Assembly: GCA_963815305.1 (NCBI GenBank)
Contig: CAWFFW010000001.1
Span: 372,001-436,000 of the forward strand
Origin: CAXBID01 sp963815305
GTDB taxonomy: Bacteria; Bacteroidota; Bacteroidia; Flavobacteriales; Flavobacteriaceae
Direction: 5' to 3'
Length of the DNA: 64,000 nucleotides
Shown here: positions 9,907 through 19,140 of the stretch, piece after piece
Layout of the letters: each line of letters starts with the position of its first letter
Position numbering within the stretch: the stretch's first letter is position 1
The notes under the pieces: model-generated
Databases searched by the model: none
Told to the model about the DNA's origin: nothing
Seen by the model: the letters and a program-made list of their open reading frames with translations, nothing else
Made by a program: the position numbers and the translations under genes

Positions 9907-12135
9907 ATGAATATAAATAAATTACAAAACTATTTAATGTCCAATAAGGCAAAACTTCTTTTTTATGGACTTTTAATTTCTTTTTCATTAGTGCAAGGGC
10001 AAGAAGAAGCTCCATCTTGGGTGGATTTTGCACAGAAGAGTGAAAACAATCAATTGAATCAAGCGGTTTTAAATGATTATTCTTATACGGGATACCACTT
10101 TTCGGAAAAAGAAATTCCAGATGTCTCTACGTGGAATACCATCAGTGTTTTGGATTATGGAGCTGTTGTAAATGATAATGATTATGATGATACAGCCATT
10201 GTGGCCGCCATTGCAGCTGCTGAAGCCTCAACAGTACCAACCGTAGTTTATTTTCCTGCGGGGCGCTACAAAGTCTCTAGTACACAAACAGAAAATTCCC
10301 CCATATTTATAAGAGGAAGCCATATTGTGCTTAAAGGCGCTGGTTCAGGCGTTGAAGGAACTGAAATATTTGTCGATAAACGAGGTAACCATCCCTATCG
10401 TTTTGAATTTAAACCAGCTAGTACTCCTAATACAAAAATCACTAATACAGCTGCAAAACGTATCCTTAAAGGCGATTTTGAAATAGAAGTTGTTAGTACC
10501 AGTGGATTGATTGTGGGGCAAACCGTTGAACTGTACCACCAAGGAGGACAAAACTTAGAAGCTAATATGCCAGGGCTTACTTATAATTCTATTTGGAATG
10601 TAGCAAAAAATAATAGAGGGATAAGAACCTTAGAAAAACACATAATTACTAAAATAGAAGGAAATAAAGTAACATTTAAGAACCCTGTACAATATACTAT
10701 TACTGCAGAATTTACAGGAGCACAGTTAAATCTTTATGAAACTATTGAAGAAGTAGGTGTTGAAGATATCTTGTTTACTAGTGATTGGTTAAATTACCCA
10801 GAAGATTATAAGCATCACGCTAATGATATTGTCGATTATGGTTGGAGAGCTTTAAAATTGACCAATGTTAAAAATTCATGGGTTAGAAATTGTGAATTTA
10901 AAGATTGGAATGAAATGCTTCAAATTTCAACATCAATAGGCGTTACTGTAAAAGATATTGTGTGTTCTGGTAAAAAAGGACATACCTCTTATTATGCTAT
11001 TTACTCTTACGGTGTTTTGTTTGAAAATTGTAGAGATATTGTAGATCAAGGTTTGAGTAGGGACAATGTAAAGGGAATGGGACATGGTCCAGGAATGCGT
11101 TGGTCAACTACTAGTACCGTATTTTCAAATTGTCAAATGCAGTTCGATCAAAGTATAGACTGTCACGGCTATCATCCTTATGGTAACTTATTGGAGAATG
11201 TTTATGGTGGATGCTTTAGAGCTAATGGAGGTGCACATAATTCATATCCAAATAGTGGGCCGTATCTAACATTCTGGAATTTTGTTCATGATTCTAGATA
11301 TAATAGCGTAACATTCAATTTTTGGGACCCAGTAAATAGAAGAACGCATACTTATGGTTATCCTAATTTTGTAGGTTTTACTGCACCACATCCAAACGAA
11401 AATGTCACTTTGCAAAATACGGGTATAAACGAGTTACAAGGTCAACAAGCATATCCTAAATCTCTATTTGATGCTCAATTGCAATTAAGACTTTATGGAG
11501 CTTATATGTCTGCATCTTCTTCAAAACCAGATTTTATGGCAAAATTAGCTAACGATAGTAAAGAAATTACATATTGGGAATCTGAAACGTCAGGAATTGG
11601 AAACTGGATTATGTTGGATTTAGGAAGTACTCAAGATGTGAATTCTGTTTTATTAAATGAAGTTTCAAATAGAATAGGTGATTGGAAATTAGAGTATTGG
11701 AACGGAACTACATGGGAAGACTTAACGGTAGGTAGCGAAATTGGGTCTGATAAAACCATTAATTTTAATTTAGTAAATACGCGAAAAATTCGTTTTAATA
11801 TCTTAAGCATGCTTTCAGGGCAAGAAAGTACCTCGGCTGCATTAAGAACTTTTCAATTAGGATCAACTTTATCAAATGATAATATTGATAACTTAAATAG
11901 AATAATTAAAGCTTACCCAAATCCAAACAATGGAAATTTTGAATTGAGCTTCCCATTCGCATTGAAAAATGTTCAATTAGAGATATATAATATACATTCA
12001 CAGTTGTTATTATCAAAAGTCTATTCTGTATCTGCGAATAAAATAGAGGTGGATATTGCAGATAAACCTAGCGGAATTTATTTTGTAAAATTAAATTTAG
12101 ACCATCCTATGTATATTAAAATAGTTAAAAAGTAA
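9907..12135 (+). CDS. T9SS-exported parallel beta-helix protein with discoidin domain
   Basis: Secreted protein of 742 residues. A signal peptide ends near LVQGQ (about residue 32). A beta-helix module starts at SVLDYGAVVNDNDYDDTA and runs to about residue 500 with many N-x-[VI]-x-[NC]-C rungs. An F5/8 type C (discoidin-like) module follows at about 515-660, with YWESETSG and GNWIMLDLGS. From about 669 (AYPNPNNGNFEL) to the end is a type A C-terminal sorting domain for T9SS. It is probably a cell-surface or released polysaccharide lyase or hydrolase acting upstream of the periplasmic enzymes. I could not assign it to a numbered CAZy family. It is the last gene of the polysaccharide cluster before the mobile-element scar. 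Confidence 0.85.
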   Translation: MNINKLQNYLMSNKAKLLFYGLLISFSLVQGQEEAPSWVDFAQKSENNQLNQAVLNDYSYTGYHFSEKEIPDVSTWNTISVLDYGAVVNDNDYDDTAIVAAIAAAEASTVPTVVYFPAGRYKVSSTQTENSPIFIRGSHIVLKGAGSGVEGTEIFVDKRGNHPYRFEFKPASTPNTKITNTAAKRILKGDFEIEVVSTSGLIVGQTVELYHQGGQNLEANMPGLTYNSIWNVAKNNRGIRTLEKHIITKIEGNKVTFKNPVQYTITAEFTGAQLNLYETIEEVGVEDILFTSDWLNYPEDYKHHANDIVDYGWRALKLTNVKNSWVRNCEFKDWNEMLQISTSIGVTVKDIVCSGKKGHTSYYAIYSYGVLFENCRDIVDQGLSRDNVKGMGHGPGMRWSTTSTVFSNCQMQFDQSIDCHGYHPYGNLLENVYGGCFRANGGAHNSYPNSGPYLTFWNFVHDSRYNSVTFNFWDPVNRRTHTYGYPNFVGFTAPHPNENVTLQNTGINELQGQQAYPKSLFDAQLQLRLYGAYMSASSSKPDFMAKLANDSKEITYWESETSGIGNWIMLDLGSTQDVNSVLLNEVSNRIGDWKLEYWNGTTWEDLTVGSEIGSDKTINFNLVNTRKIRFNILSMLSGQESTSAALRTFQLGSTLSNDNIDNLNRIIKAYPNPNNGNFELSFPFALKNVQLEIYNIHSQLLLSKVYSVSANKIEVDIADKPSGIYFVKLNLDHPMYIKIVKK

Positions 12136-12237
12136 GAAATTAGAATTAGTTAAAATATGGTAGCTACAAAGAATTTTCGAAAGGAGCAAAGCAACTATCA
12201 ATTTTGTCCTTTTATTGCAAAAAACGGGCATAGTATA

Positions 12238-12308
12238 CCACCCACAGCGGATTAAAGTGAGCATAGTGCGGCGGGTGAAAGACAACCACCTACAGCGGAT
12301 GAAAGTGA
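12238..12308. repeat. Two 23-bp repeats resembling an IS21-type terminal end
   Basis: CCACCCACAGCGGATTAAAG (starting 12238) and CCACCTACAGCGGATGAAAG (starting 12286) are near-identical direct repeats 48 bp apart, each running on into TGA. Between them is a GC-richer GCGGCGGGTGAAAGAC segment that stands out from the AT-rich surroundings. Multiple terminal repeats of this style are characteristic of IS21-family ends. No istA or istB gene is nearby, so this would be a solo end left by deletion or recombination. The identification as IS21 is from memory of such ends and is not certain. Confidence 0.5.
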
Positions 12309-12352
12309 ACCACTAAAAATCGATTCTATATGTAAAGCTTTAAATATCTTTT

Positions 12353-12366
12353 ACCCGTTGTGCATT
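12353..12366 (+). repeat. IS982 terminal inverted repeat, left
   Basis: ACCCGTTGTGCATT, exact reverse complement of the right end. The transposase stop codon lies directly inside it at 12367. Confidence 0.88.
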
Positions 12367-13234
12367 TTAAATAATGCTGATTTTAATATTGTTAATGTTT
12401 CTGCCAAATATAAATTTGTTTATATACTGAATAGTTGTCAAAGCGGTTATTTTAGAAACTATTCTGGTTTTAAAGCCTTGAAAAGACTTAGCATAATTAC
12501 GTCTTATCATAAATTGGTCACATAGTTGAGAAAACAGTGTCTCTATTCTTTTCCTCTTTTTTCTGAATACATAAGGTTGTTTTTTGTAATCTTTTTGATT
12601 CCTTCTCATAGGCGTATTGAGTGCTATATTACAGGTTTCAAATAAGTTGAGCTGTATTTGTGTTGATAGATAGCCTCTATCTCCAATTAATGTACAATCG
12701 CTTATTTGCATCTTAATATCCTTAAGGTAATTGATGTCGTGTACAGAAGCAGGACTCAAATCAATACTTTGAAAAACACCATTTACAGAACAAACAGCGT
12801 GTAGTTTATAACCGTAATAATTAGAACTCTGTGCTGCACAATAGCCTTTATCTGGAAATGCATAATCATCTTCTTTACAAATTTTAGAACGAGAGCTTCG
12901 TGATAATTTACAAACCTCTAAGGGCATGCTATCTACAACAAAATAATCTTCAAACTCATTAAAATGAGAAGCTAACTTTAACAGAATATTATTGAGGCTA
13001 TCAGCTAATTTTCGTCGTCTTCTATTATATACGTTTTGTCAATATCTTTTGCGGAAGCCTTCTAAATAGATCATTTTCACTATCTATCCCCATAAATTCA
13101 GCAGTTAGGCTCAAACTGATGAGCTCTAAATCGCTGAGCTTTGGTTGACGCCTTTGATAGCTTAAAAGTTGTTCTTTTGATATTTTTCTTAATACTTCCA
13201 ATATTCTTTCGTAATTTGCTTTTAAGTTGTTCAT
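12367..13234 (-). pseudogene. IS982-family transposase, frameshifted
   Basis: Two reading frames together give a roughly 289-residue DDE transposase, the normal size for IS982. The N-terminal part (13234 to 13025) reads MNNLKANYERILEVL and ends shortly after LPQKILTK. The remainder continues in another frame through VYNRRRRKLADSL. The catalytic residues are all in the second part: D in FVVDSMPLEVCK, D in LIGDRGYLS and E in RKRIETLFSQ. The span is 868 bp, a multiple of three plus one, so one extra base near 13030-13040 (within an AAAA run) explains the break. The direction of the shift (+1) is not that of the usual programmed -1 frameshift, so a mutation is the simpler reading. Confidence 0.87.
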
Positions 13235-13305
13235 TGTTAATGTTTTATCGCTAAAACAATTTACTGATTATCAGTAAGATGAATAACTTTTTTATTTTAA
13301 ATCAT

Positions 13306-13319
13306 AATGCACAACGGGT
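13306..13319 (-). repeat. IS982 terminal inverted repeat, right
   Basis: AATGCACAACGGGT, exact reverse complement of the left end. It lies 71 bp upstream of the transposase start. Confidence 0.88.
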
Positions 13320-13520
13320 TAATTAATATGTTTTTTCACATTTTCAGTGTTTGAAGCATCAAAACCAATGTCCCAAATGGTGTTTGTGGGCTATAGTATA
13401 AGTTCGCTTTATTTTAAATTTGTACTGCTTTATCTATACACATTGTGCATCATACTTGGAAGAAAATTAATATTTAGTAATATTGCAAGTATACTTTAGT
13501 TATTTATTTGATTTATTCAA

Positions 13521-14315
13521 ATGAAATTTGTCAAAAGCATAAAAAATAGAATAATGAGAAGTGAGTTAGTTAAAATTATTATACCTATCTATAAAACCAA
13601 TTTAACTGATGGAGAGCGAAAATCTCTAAATCAATGTGTTAAACTGTTAAGTGATTTTCCAATTGTATTTGCCCAACCTAAAAGTCTGAATTCATCCATT
13701 ATTAATTTTAATGGATTAATAAAAACAGAAACTTTTGATGATTTATATTTTAAGGATGTTTATGGGTATAATTCATTAATGCTTTCAACTAATTTTTATG
13801 AACGCTTTACCGATTATAAATATATTTTAATATATCAGTTGGATGCTTATGTATTTAAAAATGAATTAAAAAAATGGTGCCTTAAAGGTTACGACTATAT
13901 TGGAGCACCTTGGATTGCCTCAAAAAATTCTTTATTAAAAAGCTTTTTAAAATTATTTCATTCTAAACAAAAAAAGGAACGCAATGTCATTTTTTTTAAA
14001 GTAGGGAACGGTGGGTTTTCTTTAAGGAAAGTTTCAAGCAGTTTAATGGTTACTAAAGAATTGGAAGACCAAATCTCAGATAATTTAAAAAGACAAAAAG
14101 ATGATTTTTGGATAATGGAAGATGTTTTTTGGTCTCTTAAAGTACCAACTTTTTTTCCAGATTTTAAAATTCCAGATTATAAGGAAGCCATTGGGTTTGC
14201 CATAGACAGAAAACCAGAATTAGCCATAAAACTTAATAACGACGAACTTCCTTTTGGGTGCCATGGTTTTGAAAAAAGTAAGGTAAAAACATTTTGGGAA
14301 AGCAGAATCAAATAA
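13521..14315 (+). CDS. DUF5672 family protein (glycosyltransferase-like)
   Basis: 264-residue cytoplasmic protein. The start has an Ile/Val-rich strand (VKIIIPIY), followed by DDLYFKDVYGYNSLMLS, the strand-Asp element YILIYQLDAYVF (a likely DxD-like metal or nucleotide site), YDYIGAPWI and GNGGFSLRKVSS. This order is characteristic of DUF5672, a family found in surface-glycan clusters and thought to be glycosyltransferases. It is the first gene after the IS element and precedes a methyltransferase. The donor and acceptor cannot be told from sequence. Confidence 0.8.
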   Translation: MKFVKSIKNRIMRSELVKIIIPIYKTNLTDGERKSLNQCVKLLSDFPIVFAQPKSLNSSIINFNGLIKTETFDDLYFKDVYGYNSLMLSTNFYERFTDYKYILIYQLDAYVFKNELKKWCLKGYDYIGAPWIASKNSLLKSFLKLFHSKQKKERNVIFFKVGNGGFSLRKVSSSLMVTKELEDQISDNLKRQKDDFWIMEDVFWSLKVPTFFPDFKIPDYKEAIGFAIDRKPELAIKLNNDELPFGCHGFEKSKVKTFWESRIK

Positions 14316-14356
14316 TAATGTGCACATATCAGCTGTGTTTTACTATAAAAATAATA

Positions 14357-14364
14357 TAGCTTTG
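14357..14364 (+). promoter_or_regulatory. Candidate -7 box upstream of the methyltransferase
   Basis: TAGCTTTG matches the Bacteroidota -7 consensus TAnnTTTG exactly and lies 26 bp before the methyltransferase start. No clear TTTG -33 box is seen at the right distance. Confidence 0.4.
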
Positions 14365-14390
14365 TAAGCTAAAAAATAGATTTTAATTAA

Positions 14391-15038
14391 ATGGATTACG
14401 AAAATAAACCCGAAGGATATTATTATAACATTAGATACGAAATGCTAAAATATCTACCAGATAATCCAAAAAAAATTATAGATATTGGTTGTGGAAATGG
14501 GGCTTTTGCCGAAGTATTAAAAAATAAAACAAATGCTGAGGTATGGGGAATTGAATATATGGATAAAGAAGCTTTATTAGCTAAAGAAAAACTTTTTAAG
14601 GTTTTTTCTGGTAGGTGTGAAGATTATATTGATGGGCTACCTAATAATTATTTTGATGTTATTTATTTTAATGATGTATTGGAGCATTTAGTTGATCCTT
14701 TTGATGTATTAAATCGTGTAAAATATAAATTATCTAATAATGGGGTGGTTATAAGCTCTATTCCTAATATAAGATCGTATAATACTTTTATGAAACTGTT
14801 GTTTAAAAAAGATTTTAAATATACGGAAGATGGTATTTTAGATAAAACGCACCTCCGTTTTTTTACTAAAAAAAGTATTCGAAGAACTTATGAAGAGTTA
14901 GGATATACTGTAATAACCCACGAGGGAATAAATAAAACAAAATCAATAAGACCAATATTATTTAATATACCAATGTTTTTTACGCAAATGGACATGAGGA
15001 ATGTTCAGTATGCTACGGTAGCTAAATATGAAAGATAA
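14391..15038 (+). CDS. SAM-dependent methyltransferase, class I
   Basis: 215-residue protein with a Rossmann-type methyltransferase core. Motif I is IIDIGCGNGAFAE (about 29-41), the acidic residue after strand 2 is in VWGIEYMDKEA, motif II is YFDVIYFNDVLEHLVDP, and VISSIPNI follows. The DVLEH motif is typical of the Methyltransf_11/23 group found with O-antigen and lipid-glycan genes. The target is unknown, but a sugar or lipid-linked glycan is likely given the neighbours. Its upstream gap is 75 bp and it is followed by a 408-bp non-coding stretch. Confidence 0.87.
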   Translation: MDYENKPEGYYYNIRYEMLKYLPDNPKKIIDIGCGNGAFAEVLKNKTNAEVWGIEYMDKEALLAKEKLFKVFSGRCEDYIDGLPNNYFDVIYFNDVLEHLVDPFDVLNRVKYKLSNNGVVISSIPNIRSYNTFMKLLFKKDFKYTEDGILDKTHLRFFTKKSIRRTYEELGYTVITHEGINKTKSIRPILFNIPMFFTQMDMRNVQYATVAKYER

Positions 15039-15446
15039 TTTTCTTATGAAACTACCTGAAACTTATTAATAATATTTTTAAAAAACTACTGCATATGCAA
15101 TATTGTTATTCCCAGAAAGCACTAAAATATATTTGGATGAAAAGTCTATTTTTTTAATTAAGGCATAAAAATTTTTGTGTTTGGTGAATTTGCTAATACT
15201 ACATCAATACGCTTTTTTGAGTTTTTTTGGTCATAAGAATTCCATTGTATTTTATGGCACATTTGGAACTTTAAAATATAGATGTGTAGCTTGCTGAGGC
15301 TATTCAGAAATAAAATAATTGAAGCATCTTGATTAAGTTTGTTTTGAAATATATATTGCTTTCATAATTCTTTTGTGAAGAGTAAATAGCTTTAATATAT
15401 GACTACAATTATTTAAAAAGATAAAAAGTAATTGTAATATTGTTTT
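15039..15446. other. 408-bp intergenic stretch, no convincing gene
   Basis: AT-rich, with stops in all frames and only short open stretches. No terminator hairpin, tRNA or repeat was recognised. It could hold a decayed gene, but no residue pattern supports a particular family. Confidence 0.5.
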
Positions 15447-16211
15447 ATGAAGCATTTCGAAATTAAATCAGAATTTCAAAACCATAGTTTGGTGCTAGAT
15501 GATATAATAAAAAACTTCGAGACCAAAGGAAAGCCTTTTGGAAATCAAGCGAGAAATTCCTTAAAATTATATGATTTTGATAATAAAATAATTAACGTAA
15601 AGTCTTTTAAAGTTCCCAATATTATAAATCAAATAGCGTATCGTTTTTTCAGAAAAAGCAAAGCACAACGTTCTTTTGAATATGCTAATAAACTTCAAAA
15701 TTTAAATATTGGCACACCTCAACCAGTAGCATATTATGAATTCACAACCTTTTTTTTATTTAAAAAGAGTTATTATGTAAGCGAGCAATTGGATTGTGAT
15801 TTAACTTACAGAGAGCTTACTACAGATTTAAATTATCCAAATCACGAAATCATACTCAGAGCTTTTACCCGATTTACATTCACTTTACACGAAAAAGGTA
15901 TTCAGTTTTTAGACCATTCTCCAGGGAATACTTTAATAAAAAAAACAGAAGATGGTTATAAATTTTATTTAGTTGATTTAAACAGAATGCATTTTAGAAC
16001 TTTGGATTTTAAGACGAGAATTAAAAATTTCTCAAAATTAACTATTCATAAATCTATAATTGAAGTAATGAGTGATGAATATGCAAAATGTTCAGGTGAA
16101 AATTTTGATGTCATTTTTAGTTTAATGCGGAAGTTTACTGAAGATTTTCAAGAAAAATATCACAGGAGACGAATATTAAAAAATAAACTAAAATTTTGGA
16201 AAAAATTATGA
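15447..16211 (+). CDS. Kdo-kinase/WaaP-like protein kinase-fold protein
   Basis: 254-residue protein with the small kinase fold of lipopolysaccharide core kinases. The ATP-anchoring Lys is probably K52 or K55 in VKSFKVP. The catalytic loop reads HEKGIQFLDHSPGNTLI with D156 and N161. The metal-binding Asp is D177 in FYLVDLNRMHF. Such enzymes phosphorylate Kdo or core heptose. Its 3' end overlaps the oppositely oriented GPGTF-GT2 gene by 6 bp, so the two transcripts converge. The neighbouring GT9 and GT2 genes also point to lipopolysaccharide core work. The precise sugar phosphorylated is an inference. Confidence 0.75.
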   Translation: MKHFEIKSEFQNHSLVLDDIIKNFETKGKPFGNQARNSLKLYDFDNKIINVKSFKVPNIINQIAYRFFRKSKAQRSFEYANKLQNLNIGTPQPVAYYEFTTFFLFKKSYYVSEQLDCDLTYRELTTDLNYPNHEIILRAFTRFTFTLHEKGIQFLDHSPGNTLIKKTEDGYKFYLVDLNRMHFRTLDFKTRIKNFSKLTIHKSIIEVMSDEYAKCSGENFDVIFSLMRKFTEDFQEKYHRRRILKNKLKFWKKL

Positions 16212-18071
16212 ACCTTTATTTTTTTGAAGTTTATATAACTTAACGTATTTAAAAAAAGTTATGTTAAATGCTTGCACACTAATTACCAATCCATTTAAGC
16301 CATCTAAGAAACCTAGTCTAAAAAAATAGGCTTTGAAAAAAGCCCAAATAGGGCGATAAATTATTTTCCATATAGATGATTTCTTTCCTAATTTAAAATA
16401 GGCTTCAGATGCTATTGTTGTAAAGCGTTCAATTTTTAAATTATGTTCAGAATAATCTCTGTAAATCCAATGCAGCAAGTCGCCTTTTAATCTGCCAGAT
16501 TTCATTCCTTTTTTCAATTTGTATGAATCATGCGGATTTATGCCTTTCCATTCGCCACTATTCTTTTTAAAAAGTCTCAATTTTCTATCAGGATACCAGT
16601 CAGAATGTTTAATCCATTGCCCGCCATAGTTGTTAAGTCGATTAAAATAATAACCATCATATTCCCATTGTTCTTTAACTTTTAAAATGTTCGATTTCAA
16701 AGTTTCAGATAAAGCTTCATCGCCATCAAGTGATAATATATAATTGTTATTTGCTAATGACATCGCATAGTTTTTTTGTTCTATGTATCCTTCAAATTCA
16801 TGTTGGTGAAATAAAACATTGTAATTTTTACAAATAGCGGATGTTTTATCTGTTGAAAAGGAATCGACTACAATAATTTCATCCGCAATGCCAACTAAAG
16901 ATTTTAAACATGTTTCTAGATGTTCTTCTTCATTATAAGTTATTATGACAGCTGAAAGTTTAATCGTTGTTTTTTTTGGTTCTATAGTATATGCTTTATT
17001 AAAACTTTTAAAAGTAAAATAGCCCAAACGTTTTCTTATTTTATATTTTCTAATGAGGTTTAGCGGTTTATTTTTTAAATAACTTTTGTCTTTGTGTAAA
17101 AAATAAATACAAGCATCAATAATCCTTTTACTTGATTTTCCATCGTAATAAGGATGTAATTCATTAATGTATTGGCTTATTTTTTTCAATAATTCATAAG
17201 AAGGATGAAGAGCAAATTTAAAGGCCTTTTCAATAGCACGTGCTTCTTCTATATTAATTAAAAAATCTTCTTTTACTTTATGTTTAAACGTTACCACAGG
17301 TTTTTTTTGAAGAACAAATTCTTGTATGGCAGATGTGGTATCAGCAAATAGAATATCAGCTTCTAAAAATAATGGCGTTAAGTGGGTTGTATCAAAAAAC
17401 GTAAAATTTTTATTGGTTAAAGATTTCCATTTCTGAATAATTTCAAGAGGTAGCTTTGGATGTAAAACCATGATGAAATTATAAGCATTTGTTTCTGATA
17501 ATCTTTTTATTTCATTAAAAACGGAATCATCATAGGCTAAACTTAAACGTTCCGTAAATGTTGAAGCTACCATAATTAAGGGTATTTTTTCAGAAATATT
17601 TTTGGAATCTAAGGGTTTTTCTGAAATTGGAAACATGGTATCAACTTTACTCCAGCCTGTTTCAATAACTTCAAAATAGTTTAATTTTTTTGAAAGCCGT
17701 TCAAATTCGCGAGTTGTATTTGGGCCTTGTGTGCAATATAAATCGAAGAAACCTCGAATTCTAAAATGGTAAAACTTTCCATTTTTTAGAGGTCTTTTTT
17801 TTGCAAAAAAACCATGAAAAATTTGGACTTTTAAACCTGTTATAAAATCAGGGACATCGTCTGTTGCAGCTAAAACAATATCTGGTTTATACATGACAAC
17901 ATCTTCAATACTATCCAGTAAATTGGGTTTATCAATAATAGCTTTTTTACCATTATCCATATCACCAAACCATTTTACTTTAAAGCCTCGGCTCATAATT
18001 TCTTGCTCTAAAGGATTTCCAATAGGAAGCGCGTAACTATAAGAAATGTAAATTAAAAATTTGTACTGCAT
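16206..18071 (-). CDS. Two-domain transferase: CDP-glycerol glycerophosphotransferase-like + GT2 (WaaE/KdtX-like)
   Basis: A single 621-residue reading frame joins two enzymes. Residues 1 to about 345 resemble the CDP-glycerol glycerophosphotransferase/TagB fold, with IFHGFFAKKRPL, VASTFTERLS, VLHPKLPLE and ADTTSAIQEFVLQKKPVV. Residues about 368-615 are a GT2 of the core-glycosyltransferase WaaE type: LSAVIITYNEEEHLETC, EIIVVDSFSTDKT, the DxD-like LSLDGDEAL, and a WYPDRKLRLFKK segment. The start overlaps the GT9 stop by one base (TAATG), so translation is likely coupled. The domain order suggests sequential steps on one glycan. Fusion by loss of a stop is possible, but no frameshift is seen. 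Confidence 0.82.
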   Translation of the reverse strand: MQYKFLIYISYSYALPIGNPLEQEIMSRGFKVKWFGDMDNGKKAIIDKPNLLDSIEDVVMYKPDIVLAATDDVPDFITGLKVQIFHGFFAKKRPLKNGKFYHFRIRGFFDLYCTQGPNTTREFERLSKKLNYFEVIETGWSKVDTMFPISEKPLDSKNISEKIPLIMVASTFTERLSLAYDDSVFNEIKRLSETNAYNFIMVLHPKLPLEIIQKWKSLTNKNFTFFDTTHLTPLFLEADILFADTTSAIQEFVLQKKPVVTFKHKVKEDFLINIEEARAIEKAFKFALHPSYELLKKISQYINELHPYYDGKSSKRIIDACIYFLHKDKSYLKNKPLNLIRKYKIRKRLGYFTFKSFNKAYTIEPKKTTIKLSAVIITYNEEEHLETCLKSLVGIADEIIVVDSFSTDKTSAICKNYNVLFHQHEFEGYIEQKNYAMSLANNNYILSLDGDEALSETLKSNILKVKEQWEYDGYYFNRLNNYGGQWIKHSDWYPDRKLRLFKKNSGEWKGINPHDSYKLKKGMKSGRLKGDLLHWIYRDYSEHNLKIERFTTIASEAYFKLGKKSSIWKIIYRPIWAFFKAYFFRLGFLDGLNGLVISVQAFNITFFKYVKLYKLQKNKGS

Positions 18072-19123
18072 TAATATCGATATAAAAACTCCTTTAGTTT
18101 GGGTTGTATAAATTTAGGTTTAAATTTTAAATAATAAGCTTCAGGATTTTTCTTGGCATTTTTATAATCTTTATTTTCATATTCAATATAATCTGAAAGG
18201 TGTACAGCACCATTTGTAGCCGTTTCATTTTCACCAAACCAATTTAACTTATTTAAACCAGGATTAAAAATCACAAATGTAGGTTTATTTAAAGCTTTCG
18301 CCATATTAACAGCACCACCTTCATTGCCTATTAATGCGTTACAAAATGAGGTTAAGGATAAAAAATCTCTAATGTCTCTACCAAATAAATCGAAGAAAAT
18401 TTGCTTTTGAGTTTTATGTGAACATAAATTATAAACTTTTTTCGCCTCATGTGTTTGATTTGGAATGTAATTAAATAGTAATTGGGCAGTCGGCTTTTCG
18501 CTAATTACATAGTCTAATAACTGTGCCATATAGGCGATGGGATAGGTTTTATCTGAATGACTCCCCAAAACACTAATCATATATAGCGGATTTAGTAGAT
18601 TAACTTTAAAAGATTCTAACTTTATTTTTGCTTGGTCAATTTCTTCTTTTTTAAGAGAAATTTTTGGTGATACATTTTTAAATTCTATTCCCAATGGTTT
18701 TAACAAACGTAACCTATTTTCAATAGCAAGACTTAGCCTATGTTGAGGAGTTTTTATTCTTTTAATACTTTTATTGTATATAAAAGCAGTATGCTTTTTG
18801 TAATAACTTATTTTAATTTCTGCACCAGAAAATAGCGTCATGAAATTACTGCTTATTTTTCCATAAACATCTATAATTGCGTCATAATTATTGTTTTTGA
18901 TTTCTTTTATAAAAGAAAAAAATAATAAATAACTTGATTCGATTTCAGGCGTAAAAAAAATATACTTATCAATGTATGGATTGTTTTCTACTACTGGAAA
19001 CGTGTGCGTATTTATAAGGTAGTGTAGTTCATAATTCGGGTATTCGTCTTTCAATGCTTCAAATAAAATACTACTTGTAAGCACATCGCCAATCATTTTT
19101 TGCTGTATGACTAATACCTTCAT
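18071..19123 (-). CDS. GT9 heptosyltransferase-like glycosyltransferase
   Basis: 350-residue GT-B enzyme of the ADP-heptose:LPS heptosyltransferase family. The start MKVLVIQQKMIGDVLTSSIL matches the family N-terminus (IGDV loop). The C-terminal donor site is LIGNEGGAVNMAKALNKPTF, where the family usually has D-S-G-P-x-H; here N-E-G-G-A-V is a common Bacteroidota variant. It lies 17 bp after dapD and runs directly into the GPGTF-GT2 fusion gene, forming one leftward operon. A role in lipopolysaccharide inner core assembly is inferred. Confidence 0.85.
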   Translation of the reverse strand: MKVLVIQQKMIGDVLTSSILFEALKDEYPNYELHYLINTHTFPVVENNPYIDKYIFFTPEIESSYLLFFSFIKEIKNNNYDAIIDVYGKISSNFMTLFSGAEIKISYYKKHTAFIYNKSIKRIKTPQHRLSLAIENRLRLLKPLGIEFKNVSPKISLKKEEIDQAKIKLESFKVNLLNPLYMISVLGSHSDKTYPIAYMAQLLDYVISEKPTAQLLFNYIPNQTHEAKKVYNLCSHKTQKQIFFDLFGRDIRDFLSLTSFCNALIGNEGGAVNMAKALNKPTFVIFNPGLNKLNWFGENETATNGAVHLSDYIEYENKDYKNAKKNPEAYYLKFKPKFIQPKLKEFLYRY

Positions 19124-19140
19124 CTCTAGTTTTTATAACT

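Larger units (their letters stand above)
12353..13319 (-). mobile_element. IS982-family insertion sequence with inactivated transposase
   Basis: A 967-bp element bounded by a perfect 14-bp inverted repeat: ACCCGTTGTGCATT at 12353-12366 and its complement AATGCACAACGGGT at 13306-13319. It carries one leftward transposase gene split by a frameshift. Size, terminal sequence and transposase type fit IS982. The flanking bases (TATCTTTT on the left, TAATTAAT on the right) show no target-site duplication, so the copy has probably been rearranged since insertion or arose by recombination. It separates the polysaccharide-degradation cluster from the surface-glycan genes. Confidence 0.88.

Noticed and set aside
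13025..13045. Programmed frameshift in the IS982 transposase
   Set aside because: The shift needed is +1 and there is no -1 slippery heptamer; a single inserted base is simpler.
13321..13420. Minus-strand open stretch ending NTIWDIGFDASNTENV next to the IS right end, as a possible gene remnant
   Set aside because: Only about 22 codons after an in-frame stop; it looks protein-like but matches no family I can name.
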